Of a stretch of 64,000 bases of DNA, positions 26,463 through 35,570 are shown piece by piece. How positions within the stretch are numbered: position 1 is the first letter of the stretch; each line of letters starts with the position of its first letter. This DNA comes from Terriglobia bacterium (GTDB lineage: Bacteria; Acidobacteriota; Terriglobia; JAIQFV01): assembly GCA_020072965.1 (NCBI GenBank), contig JAIQFY010000008.1:124001-188000 (forward strand), written 5' to 3'. Under the pieces are notes generated by a model. It saw only the letters and a list, made by a program, of their open reading frames with translations, searched no databases and was not told the origin of the DNA. The translations under genes were made by a program, and so were the position numbers.

Positions 26463-28616
26463 ATGCGAAAAGATTCATCTGGACTCATGGAAATGTCCCA
26501 ACCCACCCCCCAACGATTGCTCAAGCGGCGCGACTTCATGAAGCTGTTTGGCGGGGGCATCATCGTTCTTTTCACCGTTGACGTGTCGGATCTCTTCGGG
26601 CAGGCGTCCCGGGGAAGAGCCTATCCGACCGATATCAACGCCTACTTGAGAATCGCCGAGGATGGCGAGGTGACGGTCTATTCGGGAAAGATCGAGATGG
26701 GACAGGGCGTCATCACCTCGCTGGCGCAGATGGCGGCGGACGAACTCGGCGTCTCGCTGGAATCCATCCACATGGTTCTGGGGGATACGGAGCTGTGCCC
26801 TTGGGACATGGGGACTTTTGGCTCCATGTCGACCCGCTTTTTTGGCCCGGCATTGAGGTCGGCCGCGGCCGAAGCGAAGGGGGTTCTGCTGGAGCTGGCC
26901 TCAGAGCAACTGAAGACGGCCAAGGATAAGCTGAGTGTGCAGAATGGAGTCGTCTATCTCACCTCCGACAAGGACACCCGGGTCACCTTTGGCCAGTTGG
27001 CGAAAGGGCAAAAGATTACTCGCAAGCTGGACGGGAAAGCCGTGACGAAGTCCGTCTCCGAGTTTACGGTGATGGGGAAGCCCGTGATCCGCATGGATGG
27101 AGTAGCCAAGGTGACGGGCAAGGCGCTCTATGCCGGGGACATACGCCTACATGACATGGTGTATGCAAGAATCCTGCGTCCGCCCGCGCATGGAGCGAGC
27201 TTAAAAAGCGCCGATACCTCGGCTGCTGCGAAGATGCCTGGGGTGACCGTGATCAAAGAAGACAACCTGATTGCCGTGCTTCATCCCGATCCGGAAGGAG
27301 CGGAAAAAGCTCTTGCCAGTATCAAGGCTGAATTCGATGTTCCAAAGCCCACGGTGGATGATAAGACGATCTTCGACCACCTTCTCAAGTCGGCTCCTCA
27401 GGCCCAAGAAAGAGATCGGAAGGGAGATCTGGCCGCCGGGGAGAAGAGTGCGGTTTCGGTCTTTGAGAACCAGTATGTGAACGGCTATGGCGCGCATGCT
27501 CCCATTGAGACCCATACTGCTCTCGCAAGATTCGAAGGAGGAAAGGCGACGGTTTGGACATCGACTCAAACGCCGTTTCCGAACCAGCAACAAATCGCTC
27601 AGGCCCTTGGCATTCCCCCTGAAAACGTCCGGGTCATCACGCCCTTTGTAGGCGGAGGGTTCGGTGGCAAGAGCAGCGCCGGTCTCCAAGCGGTCGAAGC
27701 TGCGAAGCTCGCGAAGATTTCCGGAAAGCCGGTTCAAGTGGCGTGGAGTCGGGCTGAAGAATTTTTCTACGATACCTTTCGGCCGGCAGCGGTGGTCAAG
27801 GTCAAGTCCGGCACCGACAGCGCGGGCAAGATCTGCTTGTGGGATTACCAGGTGTATTTTGCGGGATCGAGAAGCGCCGAGCAATTCTATGAAGTTCCGC
27901 ACAATCTCATTCGGGCTTATGGTCAATGGGGAGGGGGCCAGGTGAAGGCGCACCTTTTCGCCACCGGGCCTTGGCGTGCGCCCGGAGCAAACATTAATGT
28001 CTTTGCGAGGGAATCGCAAATCGACATCATGGCGGCGAAGGCCAAGAGTGATCCGCTCGAATTCCGCTTGAACAATACCTCAGACAAAAGGATGCGCAGC
28101 GTGCTCGAGGCGGCCGCCCATCGATTCGGTTGGAAAAAGGCAGCGCTGCCCAGCGGTCGCGGTTATGGGATCGCCTGCGGAATCGATGCCGGAACCTATG
28201 TGGCGACGATCGCAGAGATTCAAGTCGATAAAGCCAGCGGCAAGGTGAAGGTCAAGCGGATCGTGTGTGCCCAGGACATGGGGATTGTCATCAATCCGGA
28301 TGGAGCCCGGATGCAGATGGAAGGGTGCATGATGATGGGGCTGGGATACGCGTTGTCGGAAGAGATCCGGTTTAAGGGGGGCGAGTTATTGACAAAGAAT
28401 TTTGATACCTATGAATTGCCTCGCTTTTCAGGGTTGCCGGAGATTGAGGCCATTCTTGTGAAGAACGACGAACTCACTCCCCAGGGCGGGGGAGAGCCGG
28501 CGATTGTGCCGATTGGTGCGGTCATTGCCAACGCCATTTACGACGCCGCCGGCGTCCGACTGTTCCAAATGCCCATGACACCTGAAAGGGTCAAAGAGGC
28601 GCTCAAGGGGATGTAG
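26463..28616 (+). CDS. Molybdenum hydroxylase large subunit, IorB-like, Tat-exported
   Basis: 717 residues. The N-terminus has a twin-arginine signal (LKRRDFMKLFGGGIIVLF) and cleavage near GQAS, placing the enzyme in the periplasm; starts at 26463, 26487 or 26493 are possible. Mo-cofactor motifs: GKIEMGQGVITSLAQ, the FVGGGFGGKSS loop, WRAPG and the catalytic Glu in GGGEPAIVPIG near the C-terminus. The family (aldehyde oxidase/xanthine dehydrogenase) hydroxylates N-heterocycles, purines or aldehydes with water-derived oxygen. The IorAB-like type fits heterocycle or aldehyde oxidation; the substrate is not readable. It pairs with the upstream 2Fe-2S subunit. No moco-insertion chaperone (XdhC-like) is in the window. 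Confidence 0.95.
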   Translation: MRKDSSGLMEMSQPTPQRLLKRRDFMKLFGGGIIVLFTVDVSDLFGQASRGRAYPTDINAYLRIAEDGEVTVYSGKIEMGQGVITSLAQMAADELGVSLESIHMVLGDTELCPWDMGTFGSMSTRFFGPALRSAAAEAKGVLLELASEQLKTAKDKLSVQNGVVYLTSDKDTRVTFGQLAKGQKITRKLDGKAVTKSVSEFTVMGKPVIRMDGVAKVTGKALYAGDIRLHDMVYARILRPPAHGASLKSADTSAAAKMPGVTVIKEDNLIAVLHPDPEGAEKALASIKAEFDVPKPTVDDKTIFDHLLKSAPQAQERDRKGDLAAGEKSAVSVFENQYVNGYGAHAPIETHTALARFEGGKATVWTSTQTPFPNQQQIAQALGIPPENVRVITPFVGGGFGGKSSAGLQAVEAAKLAKISGKPVQVAWSRAEEFFYDTFRPAAVVKVKSGTDSAGKICLWDYQVYFAGSRSAEQFYEVPHNLIRAYGQWGGGQVKAHLFATGPWRAPGANINVFARESQIDIMAAKAKSDPLEFRLNNTSDKRMRSVLEAAAHRFGWKKAALPSGRGYGIACGIDAGTYVATIAEIQVDKASGKVKVKRIVCAQDMGIVINPDGARMQMEGCMMMGLGYALSEEIRFKGGELLTKNFDTYELPRFSGLPEIEAILVKNDELTPQGGGEPAIVPIGAVIANAIYDAAGVRLFQMPMTPERVKEALKGM

Positions 28617-28883
28617 TCCGACTCGAGTTCCCAGTACTGGAACGCATAAACTTCTCTTTATTCTCTCTTCAAGTCACCTTCGCTTTATCGCTGAGAACGA
28701 TCTGTGTGCGCCTCAGCACTCATCCCATATGGGCGGATGATTGTTGCCCAAGCGAAATTTCCGCAAAAAACAACTGCCGCCCAATAGCCTCCAAGCCTAC
28801 TGACGTCACCCCCGAGCCGTTCATGACGCACCAGGCTCATAATTTCAGTACTATCAACGTTACGTTCAGCCCTGTGGTTTAAC
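28617..28883. other. Intergenic region between converging genes
   Basis: About 270 nt between the hydroxylase large subunit (plus) and the ADOP permease (minus). No gene is supported and no clear terminator with a T-run was seen. The region ends in the heptad array at 28884-28932. Confidence 0.5.
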
Positions 28884-28932
28884 TGACCGCTGATTGCTGA
28901 GAGCTGACAGCTAAATGCTGACCGCTGCTTTC
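28884..28932. repeat. Heptanucleotide-period repeat, 7 units
   Basis: Seven uninterrupted 7-mers: TGACCGC, TGATTGC, TGAGAGC, TGACAGC, TAAATGC, TGACCGC and TGCTTTC. Consensus TGANNGC. The array begins one base beyond the stop codon of the permease gene and would form the start of its 3' untranslated region on the minus strand. It is the longest of three 7-nt-period arrays in the window. Confidence 0.8.
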
Positions 28933-28933
28933 T

Positions 28934-31363
28934 CTACTCATACCTCAAAGCCACCAGCGGATCGATCTGTGTTGCGCGCCGGGCAGGAATGAGACATGCC
29001 ACGATCGCGACAACAGAAAGGGCCAACGAAATGCCGAGGAAAGTCAGCGGATCTGCGGGACTGATTCCAAAGAGCATGCTGCGCGCCAGGCGCGTGACGC
29101 CAAAGGCGCCCAGGAGACCCAAGGCGATCCCGATTCCTGTGATGAAGAGTCCATGCTTAACGACGAGGGAAAGGACATCTTTTCTCTGTGCGCCAAGGGC
29201 CATGCGGATGCCGATTTCATGGCTCCTTTGCATGACCGAATAGGCCATGACGCTATAGAGACCGACGGTTGCCAGGACTAACGCCAGGATGCCGAACAGC
29301 CCCAGGATTGAAGCGGCCATGCGGGGCGCGAAGACCGGCGTACCCATATAATCCGACATTCGATTGATGTCGAAAAGCGGCAGGCGGGCATCCAGTCCCC
29401 GCACGGTCGCACGCACGGCAGACTGGTAGGCGGCTGGATCCCCTGCGACGCGGACTAGCAGGGTGGCGTCTGGATGATAGAACTGGAGCAGAGGGAAAAA
29501 CATATACGGAACGGGGTCTTCGCCGAGGCTTTCGTATTTGCCCGTCTTCACCACCCCGATCACTTCGCACGTTGCGGAACCGACTTGCATCTTCTGTCCT
29601 ACTGGATCTCTTCCGCTCCAATAGCGATCGGCCATGGCCTGGTTAATGATCACGTAACGCTGGGCGGAGGCCTCGTCCTGGAGGGTGAAATCCCTCCCCT
29701 TAAGGATGGGGGTTCGCATGGTATGAAAATATTCCGGCCCCACCCAATTCATAGAGATCACCACTTCTTCCTTAGGCTTCGGGACATAGCCGTCGATGGT
29801 CACGCTGGTTGAACTTGTTCCTGTAAATCCAAGCGGCAACCGACGAATAAGACTTGCCGACTGGACCCCGGGAATCGTCTGAAGGCGCTCCAGGACTTGT
29901 TTCTGGAAGATTTTCCCCTGCTGGGTTGAATACCCGTTCGCGAGGAGGTCATAAGAGGCGACCAGTACGTTGTTCGGATCGAATCCTGGATCGATCTTTT
30001 GGGCTTTTCTAAGGCTTTGCAGAAACAGCGCCGCCGCAATCAACAGGACGAGGCAAAGCGCCACTTGAGCGGTGACCAGCGAGGTTCGCATTCGCGATCT
30101 TCCATGCATTCGGACGGTCTCGTCTTTGAGCGCTGTAACGAGGTGAGGATTCGAAGAATGCAGCGCCGGCACCAAACCAAATACCAGGCCGGTCAAGACA
30201 GAAACGAAAAATGTAAAGAGGAGGACGCGGCCATCGGTTTCGATGGTAACCTGAATCGGCAGGTTGGCAGGGGGAGTAAATGTGCGCATGAGGCCCGCTC
30301 CCCAGTGCGCTAACCCCAAACCCGCTGCTCCACCCAGAAGGGCCAGGAGTGTGCTTTCGGTGAGCAACTGGCGCACCAGGCGGATGCGACTGGCCCCCAC
30401 CGACAAGCGGATTGCGATTTCCTTTCGGCGTCCCAGGCTACGCGCCAGTATCAAGTTGGCCACATTCGCGCATGCGATGAGCAGGACGACGCCAACCACC
30501 ACCATTAGCACTGTCAGCACGGGCCTGAAAATTTGGGGAGCCCCGAAATGAGAATTCCAGATGGGGAGAAGAACCGACGTCCGGCCCGTGTTGGTGTCGG
30601 GATATTGCGCGGAGAGCTCATGGATAACCGAGGCGATGGAGGATTGGGCCTGGGCCATGCTGACTCCCGCTTTAGGCCGTACGAAGACCAGCAGCCAGTG
30701 GTCCCCCCGCAGGTCGAGCATGCTTGTCCCGGTGGAAATCTGGCGTTGCATCATGACCGGGATCCAAAGATCCATGGAGAGGCTCACGAATGAACCATAA
30801 AAATTCCTGGGGGCGACTCCAATGATGGTAAAGGGCTGACTATTCAAGGTCACGGTCTTGCCCAGTATGTCCGGATCTGAATTGAACCGCCGTACCCAGA
30901 GGCCGTAGCTCAGCACCACCACCGGGTAAGCCCCGGGCACTCGCCCCTCTTCAGGGCGAAAGGTGCGTCCCAGCGCAGGCTTGACCCCCATCACATCGAA
31001 GTAGTTTCCGGACACCACCTCCCCCCACACGCGATCCGTCCGGTCTCCCGCGCTCAAACCCACAGGAGTCATGGTATAGGCCGCAAGATCGGCCATTCCA
31101 GCGGTGTTTTTTTGGTAATCAGAGAAGTCAGGGAAAGAAGTGCTGGTAAAAGCGCCTGAGATGCTTTTCTCCTCCAGGACAAAGAGGTGATTGGTATCGG
31201 TGACCCCCGGCAAAGGTTGAAGCAGAAATGATTTGACCCAGCTGAAGATCGTCGTGTTGGCTCCAATGCCAAGAGCCAGGGAGATGATGGCCACGAGCGT
31301 GACGGCTGGACTTTTCAGTAGCATTCTGCCTGCATACCGCAGGTCCTGAATTAAAGTGTCCAT
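28934..31363 (-). CDS. ADOP-type ABC transporter permease (MacB-like, duplicated FtsX)
   Basis: 809 residues; GAGGAG before ATG 31363 sets the start, eight codons inside the longer frame. The N-terminus MDTLIQDLRYAGRMLLKSPA and LALGIGANTTIFSWV are diagnostic of acidobacterial duplicated orphan permeases. Layout: TM1 (about 22-42), a periplasmic MacB_PCD domain, three FtsX helices (about 275-420), a second MacB_PCD domain, then three more helices near the C-terminus ending RATQIDPLVALRYE. No ATPase gene is adjacent, as usual for this family, hence orphan. Likely role: macrolide-exporter-like or lipoprotein-related envelope transport or stress response (inference). Divergent promoter DNA upstream was not resolved. 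Confidence 0.92.
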   Translation of the reverse strand: MDTLIQDLRYAGRMLLKSPAVTLVAIISLALGIGANTTIFSWVKSFLLQPLPGVTDTNHLFVLEEKSISGAFTSTSFPDFSDYQKNTAGMADLAAYTMTPVGLSAGDRTDRVWGEVVSGNYFDVMGVKPALGRTFRPEEGRVPGAYPVVVLSYGLWVRRFNSDPDILGKTVTLNSQPFTIIGVAPRNFYGSFVSLSMDLWIPVMMQRQISTGTSMLDLRGDHWLLVFVRPKAGVSMAQAQSSIASVIHELSAQYPDTNTGRTSVLLPIWNSHFGAPQIFRPVLTVLMVVVGVVLLIACANVANLILARSLGRRKEIAIRLSVGASRIRLVRQLLTESTLLALLGGAAGLGLAHWGAGLMRTFTPPANLPIQVTIETDGRVLLFTFFVSVLTGLVFGLVPALHSSNPHLVTALKDETVRMHGRSRMRTSLVTAQVALCLVLLIAAALFLQSLRKAQKIDPGFDPNNVLVASYDLLANGYSTQQGKIFQKQVLERLQTIPGVQSASLIRRLPLGFTGTSSTSVTIDGYVPKPKEEVVISMNWVGPEYFHTMRTPILKGRDFTLQDEASAQRYVIINQAMADRYWSGRDPVGQKMQVGSATCEVIGVVKTGKYESLGEDPVPYMFFPLLQFYHPDATLLVRVAGDPAAYQSAVRATVRGLDARLPLFDINRMSDYMGTPVFAPRMAASILGLFGILALVLATVGLYSVMAYSVMQRSHEIGIRMALGAQRKDVLSLVVKHGLFITGIGIALGLLGAFGVTRLARSMLFGISPADPLTFLGISLALSVVAIVACLIPARRATQIDPLVALRYE

Positions 31364-31664
31364 ACTGTTTCTCCTCTTTGGATCCAACGGCTGCGAGTTG
31401 CACTCTAGGAAGGGGCCCGGCGAGCTCTCCTTTGATTAAACGTGCAGAGGTGCGAATAAGTTCCTTGAAAATCCTGAAACTTCAAGAAGTCTCCGGAAGA
31501 CCTCAACGGAGGCGCTCCAAGTGAAAGCGTGAATGCTGCTCGTCAGACCCATCTATCTGTAACCCCGAGCACACGTCAGACCCTGTAAATTGACAGAGCG
31601 ACTCAGGAAATCAGCGGTAGCTCGAAACGCGCTGGAAATCTTTATGAGGGGAGCGCATTAACCG
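31364..31664. other. Upstream region of the ADOP permease, no gene seen
   Basis: About 300 nt between the permease start and the end of the SPFH gene, both on the minus strand. It should contain the permease promoter. I could not assign -10/-35 boxes with confidence and found no reading frame with coding character. Confidence 0.4.
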
Positions 31665-32525
31665 CTACTGTGGCCCCAGAATCAGCGGAAGGCCTGTCTT
31701 GGAATTGCCGATAATGACGACTTTGGCGTTGGTGCCCATGGCAAGCTTCTCAGTCGCCTCGATGCCTTTCCATTCCAGCAACTGCGCGCTGATCCCCTGG
31801 GCCACAATGCGCTGGAAGTCGGCGATGCCTTGCCCCTCGATCCGTTTGCGCTCGGCTTCCTGTTTCTCCTTCTGGAGAACAAAGCTCATGCGCAAGGCGT
31901 CCTGCTCGGCCTGCTGCTTCGCTTCGATGGAGCTGCGCAACATGGCCGGCAACTGGATGTCCCGCAGCAGCACGCGCTCCACCACAATCCCGCGAGGGGC
32001 CAAGGTCTGGGCGAGTTCGTCCTGAATTCTTTGGGCCACTTCCTCGCGCGCCCCGGTGTAAAGGGCGTTGGCGCTATGCGCGGAGGTCACCCCGCGGATG
32101 GCGGCCCGCAAGTTGGGCTCGAGCACCACATTGACATAGTTCTCGCCGATCCCCTGGTAGACTTCGGCTGCCTTGGTACGGTCGAGCTTGAAGATCAATG
32201 AGGTGTCCAGTGACATCATGAGTCCCTCGTTTGAAGGGACACTGGCCGATTCCTTAATCGTCTGGGTTTGGATGGACAATTTGTGAACTGACTTGAGGGG
32301 ATTGATCATGTGCAGACCTTCGGAAAGGGCTTCGCCGGTGACCCGACCGAAAAGCGTCAGAACGCCTACATGTCCCGTGGGGACCGAAGTCGTCGACGTC
32401 CACACTATTAGAAACGCCACCACCGCAAGGGCGATCTTTCCAATCCCCAGGGAAAAGATGTGCTTCACGGGTGCAATCCGCAGGGTTGAGCCCGAGTCTC
32501 CGGTGCCCTTCTGAAATAAAGCCAT
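31665..32525 (-). CDS. Prohibitin/SPFH (band 7) family membrane protein
   Basis: 286 residues with GGAGG before ATG 32525. A single N-terminal membrane helix (about 28-46, IALAVVAFLIVWTSTT) is followed by an SPFH domain (VPTGHVGVLTLFGRV ... GLHMINPLKSVHKLSIQTQT) and a long Glu/Lys/Ala coiled coil (about 195-240, KQQAEQDALRMSFVLQKEKQ). The C-terminal region has VVIIGNSKTGLPLILGP, as in prohibitins. Such proteins oligomerise into membrane rings and act in protease control or membrane domain organisation. No FtsH/HflKC-type partner or NfeD gene adjoins it. The divergent neighbour is an unknown cysteine-rich protein. Confidence 0.92.
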   Translation of the reverse strand: MALFQKGTGDSGSTLRIAPVKHIFSLGIGKIALAVVAFLIVWTSTTSVPTGHVGVLTLFGRVTGEALSEGLHMINPLKSVHKLSIQTQTIKESASVPSNEGLMMSLDTSLIFKLDRTKAAEVYQGIGENYVNVVLEPNLRAAIRGVTSAHSANALYTGAREEVAQRIQDELAQTLAPRGIVVERVLLRDIQLPAMLRSSIEAKQQAEQDALRMSFVLQKEKQEAERKRIEGQGIADFQRIVAQGISAQLLEWKGIEATEKLAMGTNAKVVIIGNSKTGLPLILGPQ

Positions 32526-32672
32526 TGTAGCCTCCTTTTTCCTTCTTGCTGGCTTGCCAGCGTTGAGGCATTCTACTGTGGACGGCCCTATTCATCAACA
32601 CGCCATTGTGTCACACGATGTGTTTCGGGCGGGCACTGTCGCCACACCCTGCAACTCCGAGGTCAAAGACAG

Positions 32673-33683
32673 ATGGAAAAAATTGTCACCGCTTCTGCGC
32701 AAATCTCGAAATTGGTGGAGATACTTAGAATCTCCGACCTGCCATCGGAAGAAGATCGTCCAACTCATCCCACGCGCGATTCTCAAGGCGCTCTGCTTCT
32801 TGCCAATAGCTATTTCGCACTCGTTTCGATCTGTCATCAGACCAGCCCCCTGGGTGAGAGACGCCTGGAAGGCATTGTCGATAACGTGAAGCTGGCGGGG
32901 TGGGATTATCTGGAAGGGAAGTTCCGTTGGAAGATCCGCGAAGAGCCACAGTGGGCATCGCCTGAGTTCTGGAGAGCCCTGAGGCCGTTGGATCTATCGG
33001 GATTGTACGAGGACCCGGTATTTGGGAAAACACTGAACCGGGTGAATGAGCGTGCCCTCCTTTTGAACGACTTGGGTCAGAGACTCATGGAGCGAGGTCA
33101 CAGCAACGTCGGAGAATCATTCGATGAGTGTCGAGGCATCATCGGGGGGGATTCGGGATTTCTCGCTTTTTTAAAGACATTCGAGGCCTACAAGGACCCT
33201 GTCATGAAAAAGGCCCATCTTTTTCTGGCAATCATGGTGAGGGAACTGGGCTGGGCGATACAGGACCCTGAAAATCTGCGCTCCCCGGTGGATTACCATG
33301 AGATGAGAGGACATCTCCGGATGGGGACCCTCTTGATTCAAGACCAGCGGCTTGCTTCAAAAGTTCAAAGGGGACTTACCCTCACCGAAGAGGAAGACTG
33401 CGAGATCAGGTCGAAGATCCAGGCAGTTAACACCTTCATCAGTAATCAGACGGGATTGCGCGTGAGTGTGGTTCATTCATTATTCTGGAATTTGTTTAGA
33501 AGTTGTTGTCACCGCCTATCCAACGAAGCGCATTGTTCGGGGTGCGGGGATAGCTGCAATTTGCTTGATCGGTACAAGAAGCTGGCAATATACAAGGGCC
33601 GGTGTTTGTTTTCCGAGTTCTGCAAATCAGCGGAAAAGCCGGATAAAATTATGGAACCCCCCTATGCCGGGCATTATTACTAG
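32673..33683 (+). CDS. Unrecognised helical protein with PVDYH motif and C-terminal cysteines (possible HhH glycosylase-like fold)
   Basis: 336 residues, no signal peptide or membrane helix. I cannot name the family. It is helix-rich throughout, with few short strands. Motifs: ANSYFALVSICHQTSP (44-59), AGWDYLEGKF (75-84), DPVMKKAHLFLAIM (175-188), RSPVDYHEMRGHLRMG (203-218), and C278, C279, C288, C291, C295, C311 and C317. PVD-x-H before R is reminiscent of the PVDTH catalytic Asp region of HhH-GPD DNA glycosylases, and K179/K180 in the preceding helix could mimic their Lys. C279-x8-C288-x2-C291-x3-C295 recalls but does not match their C-x6-C-x2-C-x5-C Fe-S loop. Divergent from the SPFH gene. 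Function unknown. Confidence 0.75.
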   Translation: MEKIVTASAQISKLVEILRISDLPSEEDRPTHPTRDSQGALLLANSYFALVSICHQTSPLGERRLEGIVDNVKLAGWDYLEGKFRWKIREEPQWASPEFWRALRPLDLSGLYEDPVFGKTLNRVNERALLLNDLGQRLMERGHSNVGESFDECRGIIGGDSGFLAFLKTFEAYKDPVMKKAHLFLAIMVRELGWAIQDPENLRSPVDYHEMRGHLRMGTLLIQDQRLASKVQRGLTLTEEEDCEIRSKIQAVNTFISNQTGLRVSVVHSLFWNLFRSCCHRLSNEAHCSGCGDSCNLLDRYKKLAIYKGRCLFSEFCKSAEKPDKIMEPPYAGHYY

Positions 33684-33692
33684 GATCATAAA

Positions 33693-33942
33693 ATGTTAGG
33701 GGTCAGATCTTTCCAATTTCCAATTGAGATTTGGCGTGCTGGAAGCTCTCAGCTAAGTGCTTGTCTTTCCCCATTCTTTTTTAGTACCAAGGGATGGCCC
33801 CGGAGACGGGCACATAAGAATGTTAGGGGTCAGATCTTTCCAATTTCCAATTGAGATTTGGCGTGCTGGAAGCTCTCGGCTAAGTGCTTGTCTTTCCCCA
33901 TTCTTTCTTAGTACCAAGGGATGGCCCCGGAGACGGGCACAT
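33693..33942. repeat. Tandem direct repeat, 127-bp period, two copies
   Basis: Copies at 33693-33815 and 33820-33942 are nearly identical, with substitutions such as CTCAGC/CTCGGC and TTTTTTA/TTTCTTA. Each begins ATGTTAGGGGTCAGATCTTT and ends in GAGACGGGCACAT. The left end is the inverted counterpart of the sequence at 33963-33994, making a REPIN-like arrangement across 33693-34030. No reading frame here is convincing. Confidence 0.9.
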
Positions 33943-33962
33943 TGATCAAGTGTATCGCGTCG

Positions 33963-34030
33963 CTGAAATGGAGATTGGAAAGACCTGGCCCCAATCATAT
34001 TTTTGAAAGACCTGGCCCCAATCATATTTT
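33963..34030. repeat. Inverted end with short tandem duplication (27-bp period)
   Basis: GAAAGACCTGGCCCCAATCA-TATTTT occurs at 33978-34003 and again at 34005-34030. The 30 bp before and including the first copy are an inverted, imperfect match to the left end of the 127-bp repeats (GGGGTCAGATCTTTCCAATT). Together these suggest two tandem left ends and two tandem right ends of a non-autonomous repeat. Confidence 0.8.
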
Positions 34031-34070
34031 ATGTCTGTGCAGGAGAGGTGAAGAGATTACAAGCGCGGTC

Positions 34071-35570
34071 TCACCGGACGAGCGCTGAGCTCTGGTCGGT
34101 GCTTGATGTGGATTTATTGAGGCGGTACAGTTTCAGATCCTCCTTCTGAAAAATCACACTGCCAATCCTCTGCAAATCGGGCCACAAGCCTGAAACATGG
34201 TAAGCCCACACATACTCGTAATTTTCATGAACTTTGTTCCAATCGGGCGGGATGGAGTAATCCAGATCCCAGGAAAGATCGGGGCGGTAGACTCCGCTCT
34301 TCAGTCTTAGAGCCGCCATACCCGGCACACTCAACAGGTTCGGCAATAGCCATCCTCGGCGTATGGCCCCGTACGCCCAGAAATGATAATAGGTGCGACG
34401 AACCGGTCCATCATGGGCGCCATCAATGATCGGCAAAACGCGAGCATTCTTTGGGATCATGTCGAAGGACTGTGCCAGGCCGGTGAGTCGGGGGCCTTCC
34501 AGCAGAAAATGCTCGGTAATGTTTTCTATCCGGACAAAGAAAAGCGCCAACGCCACGAGCGCGAGCCATCGGGCACGCTTACCCACGTGGCAGAAGGAGA
34601 GAAACACAATGAACAGAAAGGGCAGGACGCGTGGGTAAATATCCCAAGCCTCGCCAAAACCCACTGGAAGGATCCAAAACAAAATGAACAAAACACCGCC
34701 TGCGACGGCCCATTCGCGATTCCATCTGAACTCCGCATTCCGCCACCACGCCAGCAGAGCACAACCTAGTAAAGCGACCAGCGTGAGCCAGCCAACCCAT
34801 GGAGAGTAGCCCCGCAAAAACCCTGTCAGCCAATCCATCTTGTCGCCGAAGCCGTCAAATAAGATTTCATGGGTGGGAGCTACTCCAAGAGGAAGCCTCA
34901 GGTAAAAGAGAATGCCCGGAAGGAACAAGAGCCAGGAGAACACGAAGTGCCGGATTGCGGTTCGCTTCCACAGCAGGTGGGCCGTGATCACGATGCCTAA
35001 CATGGCGAAGGCAAAAAGATGCGTTGCATACACCCCGGTGACGGCAGCCAATAGAACCAGCCAGCGGAAAGGGCTTGCTCGTTCCAAGAACCGGATCCAC
35101 AGCCCCAGCGCCAGGAAACACAGCGCGACACCCAAATAAAAGTTCAGATATCCATATAAGAAAAAGACATTGTAGGAGAGGAGCAAAGCCCATAAGGAGA
35201 GAGGCTCATTCCCCGGGTTTGACTGACGCAAGAAGAACCAGACGCAGAGAGGCATGGCGAGCAAACAGATGCACAAGAAAATCCGCCCCGCCCATTCCAA
35301 GGGAATTACGTGCTGCATCGCAATGAGGAATCCGTTCATGGCGAGATAGGGGTAAAAATGCCATTCCTGCCCGTAAAACTCGGAGAAGTGGAAATTCGGG
35401 TCATCAAGGTGGGTGAGTACAAAAGCCTGGGCAAGATGATTGGGATAGTCCAGGAGCGGAGGAAACTCCACCAGCCAGATGGGTAGGAGTAATAAGCCGG
35501 CGAGCAGCGCCAGGAACAGGACACGCCTGTAGCGTTGAGAACTACTTTGCATTGTCACAGCGGGGTTCAT
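34071..35570 (-). CDS. Multi-pass membrane protein, GT-C glycosyltransferase-like
   Basis: About 499 residues. The frame opens at a TTG at 35600; ATG 35570 (MNPAVTMQSSSQRY) is the better start though its ribosome site is weak. About ten membrane helices between residues 15 and 390 and a C-terminal soluble stretch. The first extracytoplasmic loop has FPPLLDYPNHLAQAFVLTHL, with acidic residues where GT-C enzymes carry their catalytic Asp/Glu, and a later YFYPYLAMNG-like segment. This resembles uncharacterised acidobacterial glycosyltransferase-like proteins, but a specific family cannot be claimed. It is divergent from the secreted hydrolase at 35879, with 308 nt between and no gene in that gap. 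Confidence 0.75.
   Translation of the reverse strand: MNPAVTMQSSSQRYRRVLFLALLAGLLLLPIWLVEFPPLLDYPNHLAQAFVLTHLDDPNFHFSEFYGQEWHFYPYLAMNGFLIAMQHVIPLEWAGRIFLCICLLAMPLCVWFFLRQSNPGNEPLSLWALLLSYNVFFLYGYLNFYLGVALCFLALGLWIRFLERASPFRWLVLLAAVTGVYATHLFAFAMLGIVITAHLLWKRTAIRHFVFSWLLFLPGILFYLRLPLGVAPTHEILFDGFGDKMDWLTGFLRGYSPWVGWLTLVALLGCALLAWWRNAEFRWNREWAVAGGVLFILFWILPVGFGEAWDIYPRVLPFLFIVFLSFCHVGKRARWLALVALALFFVRIENITEHFLLEGPRLTGLAQSFDMIPKNARVLPIIDGAHDGPVRRTYYHFWAYGAIRRGWLLPNLLSVPGMAALRLKSGVYRPDLSWDLDYSIPPDWNKVHENYEYVWAYHVSGLWPDLQRIGSVIFQKEDLKLYRLNKSTSSTDQSSALVR

Noticed and set aside
31665-33683. SPFH protein and the unknown cysteine-rich protein as an antiphage or envelope system
   Set aside because: They are divergently transcribed, share no operon structure and lack any nuclease, protease or NfeD-like partner, so a joint system is not supported.
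33693-33942. Possible CRISPR-like repeat
   Set aside because: Only two long direct copies with a 127-bp period and no short repeat-spacer alternation or cas genes; better explained as a duplicated repeat element.
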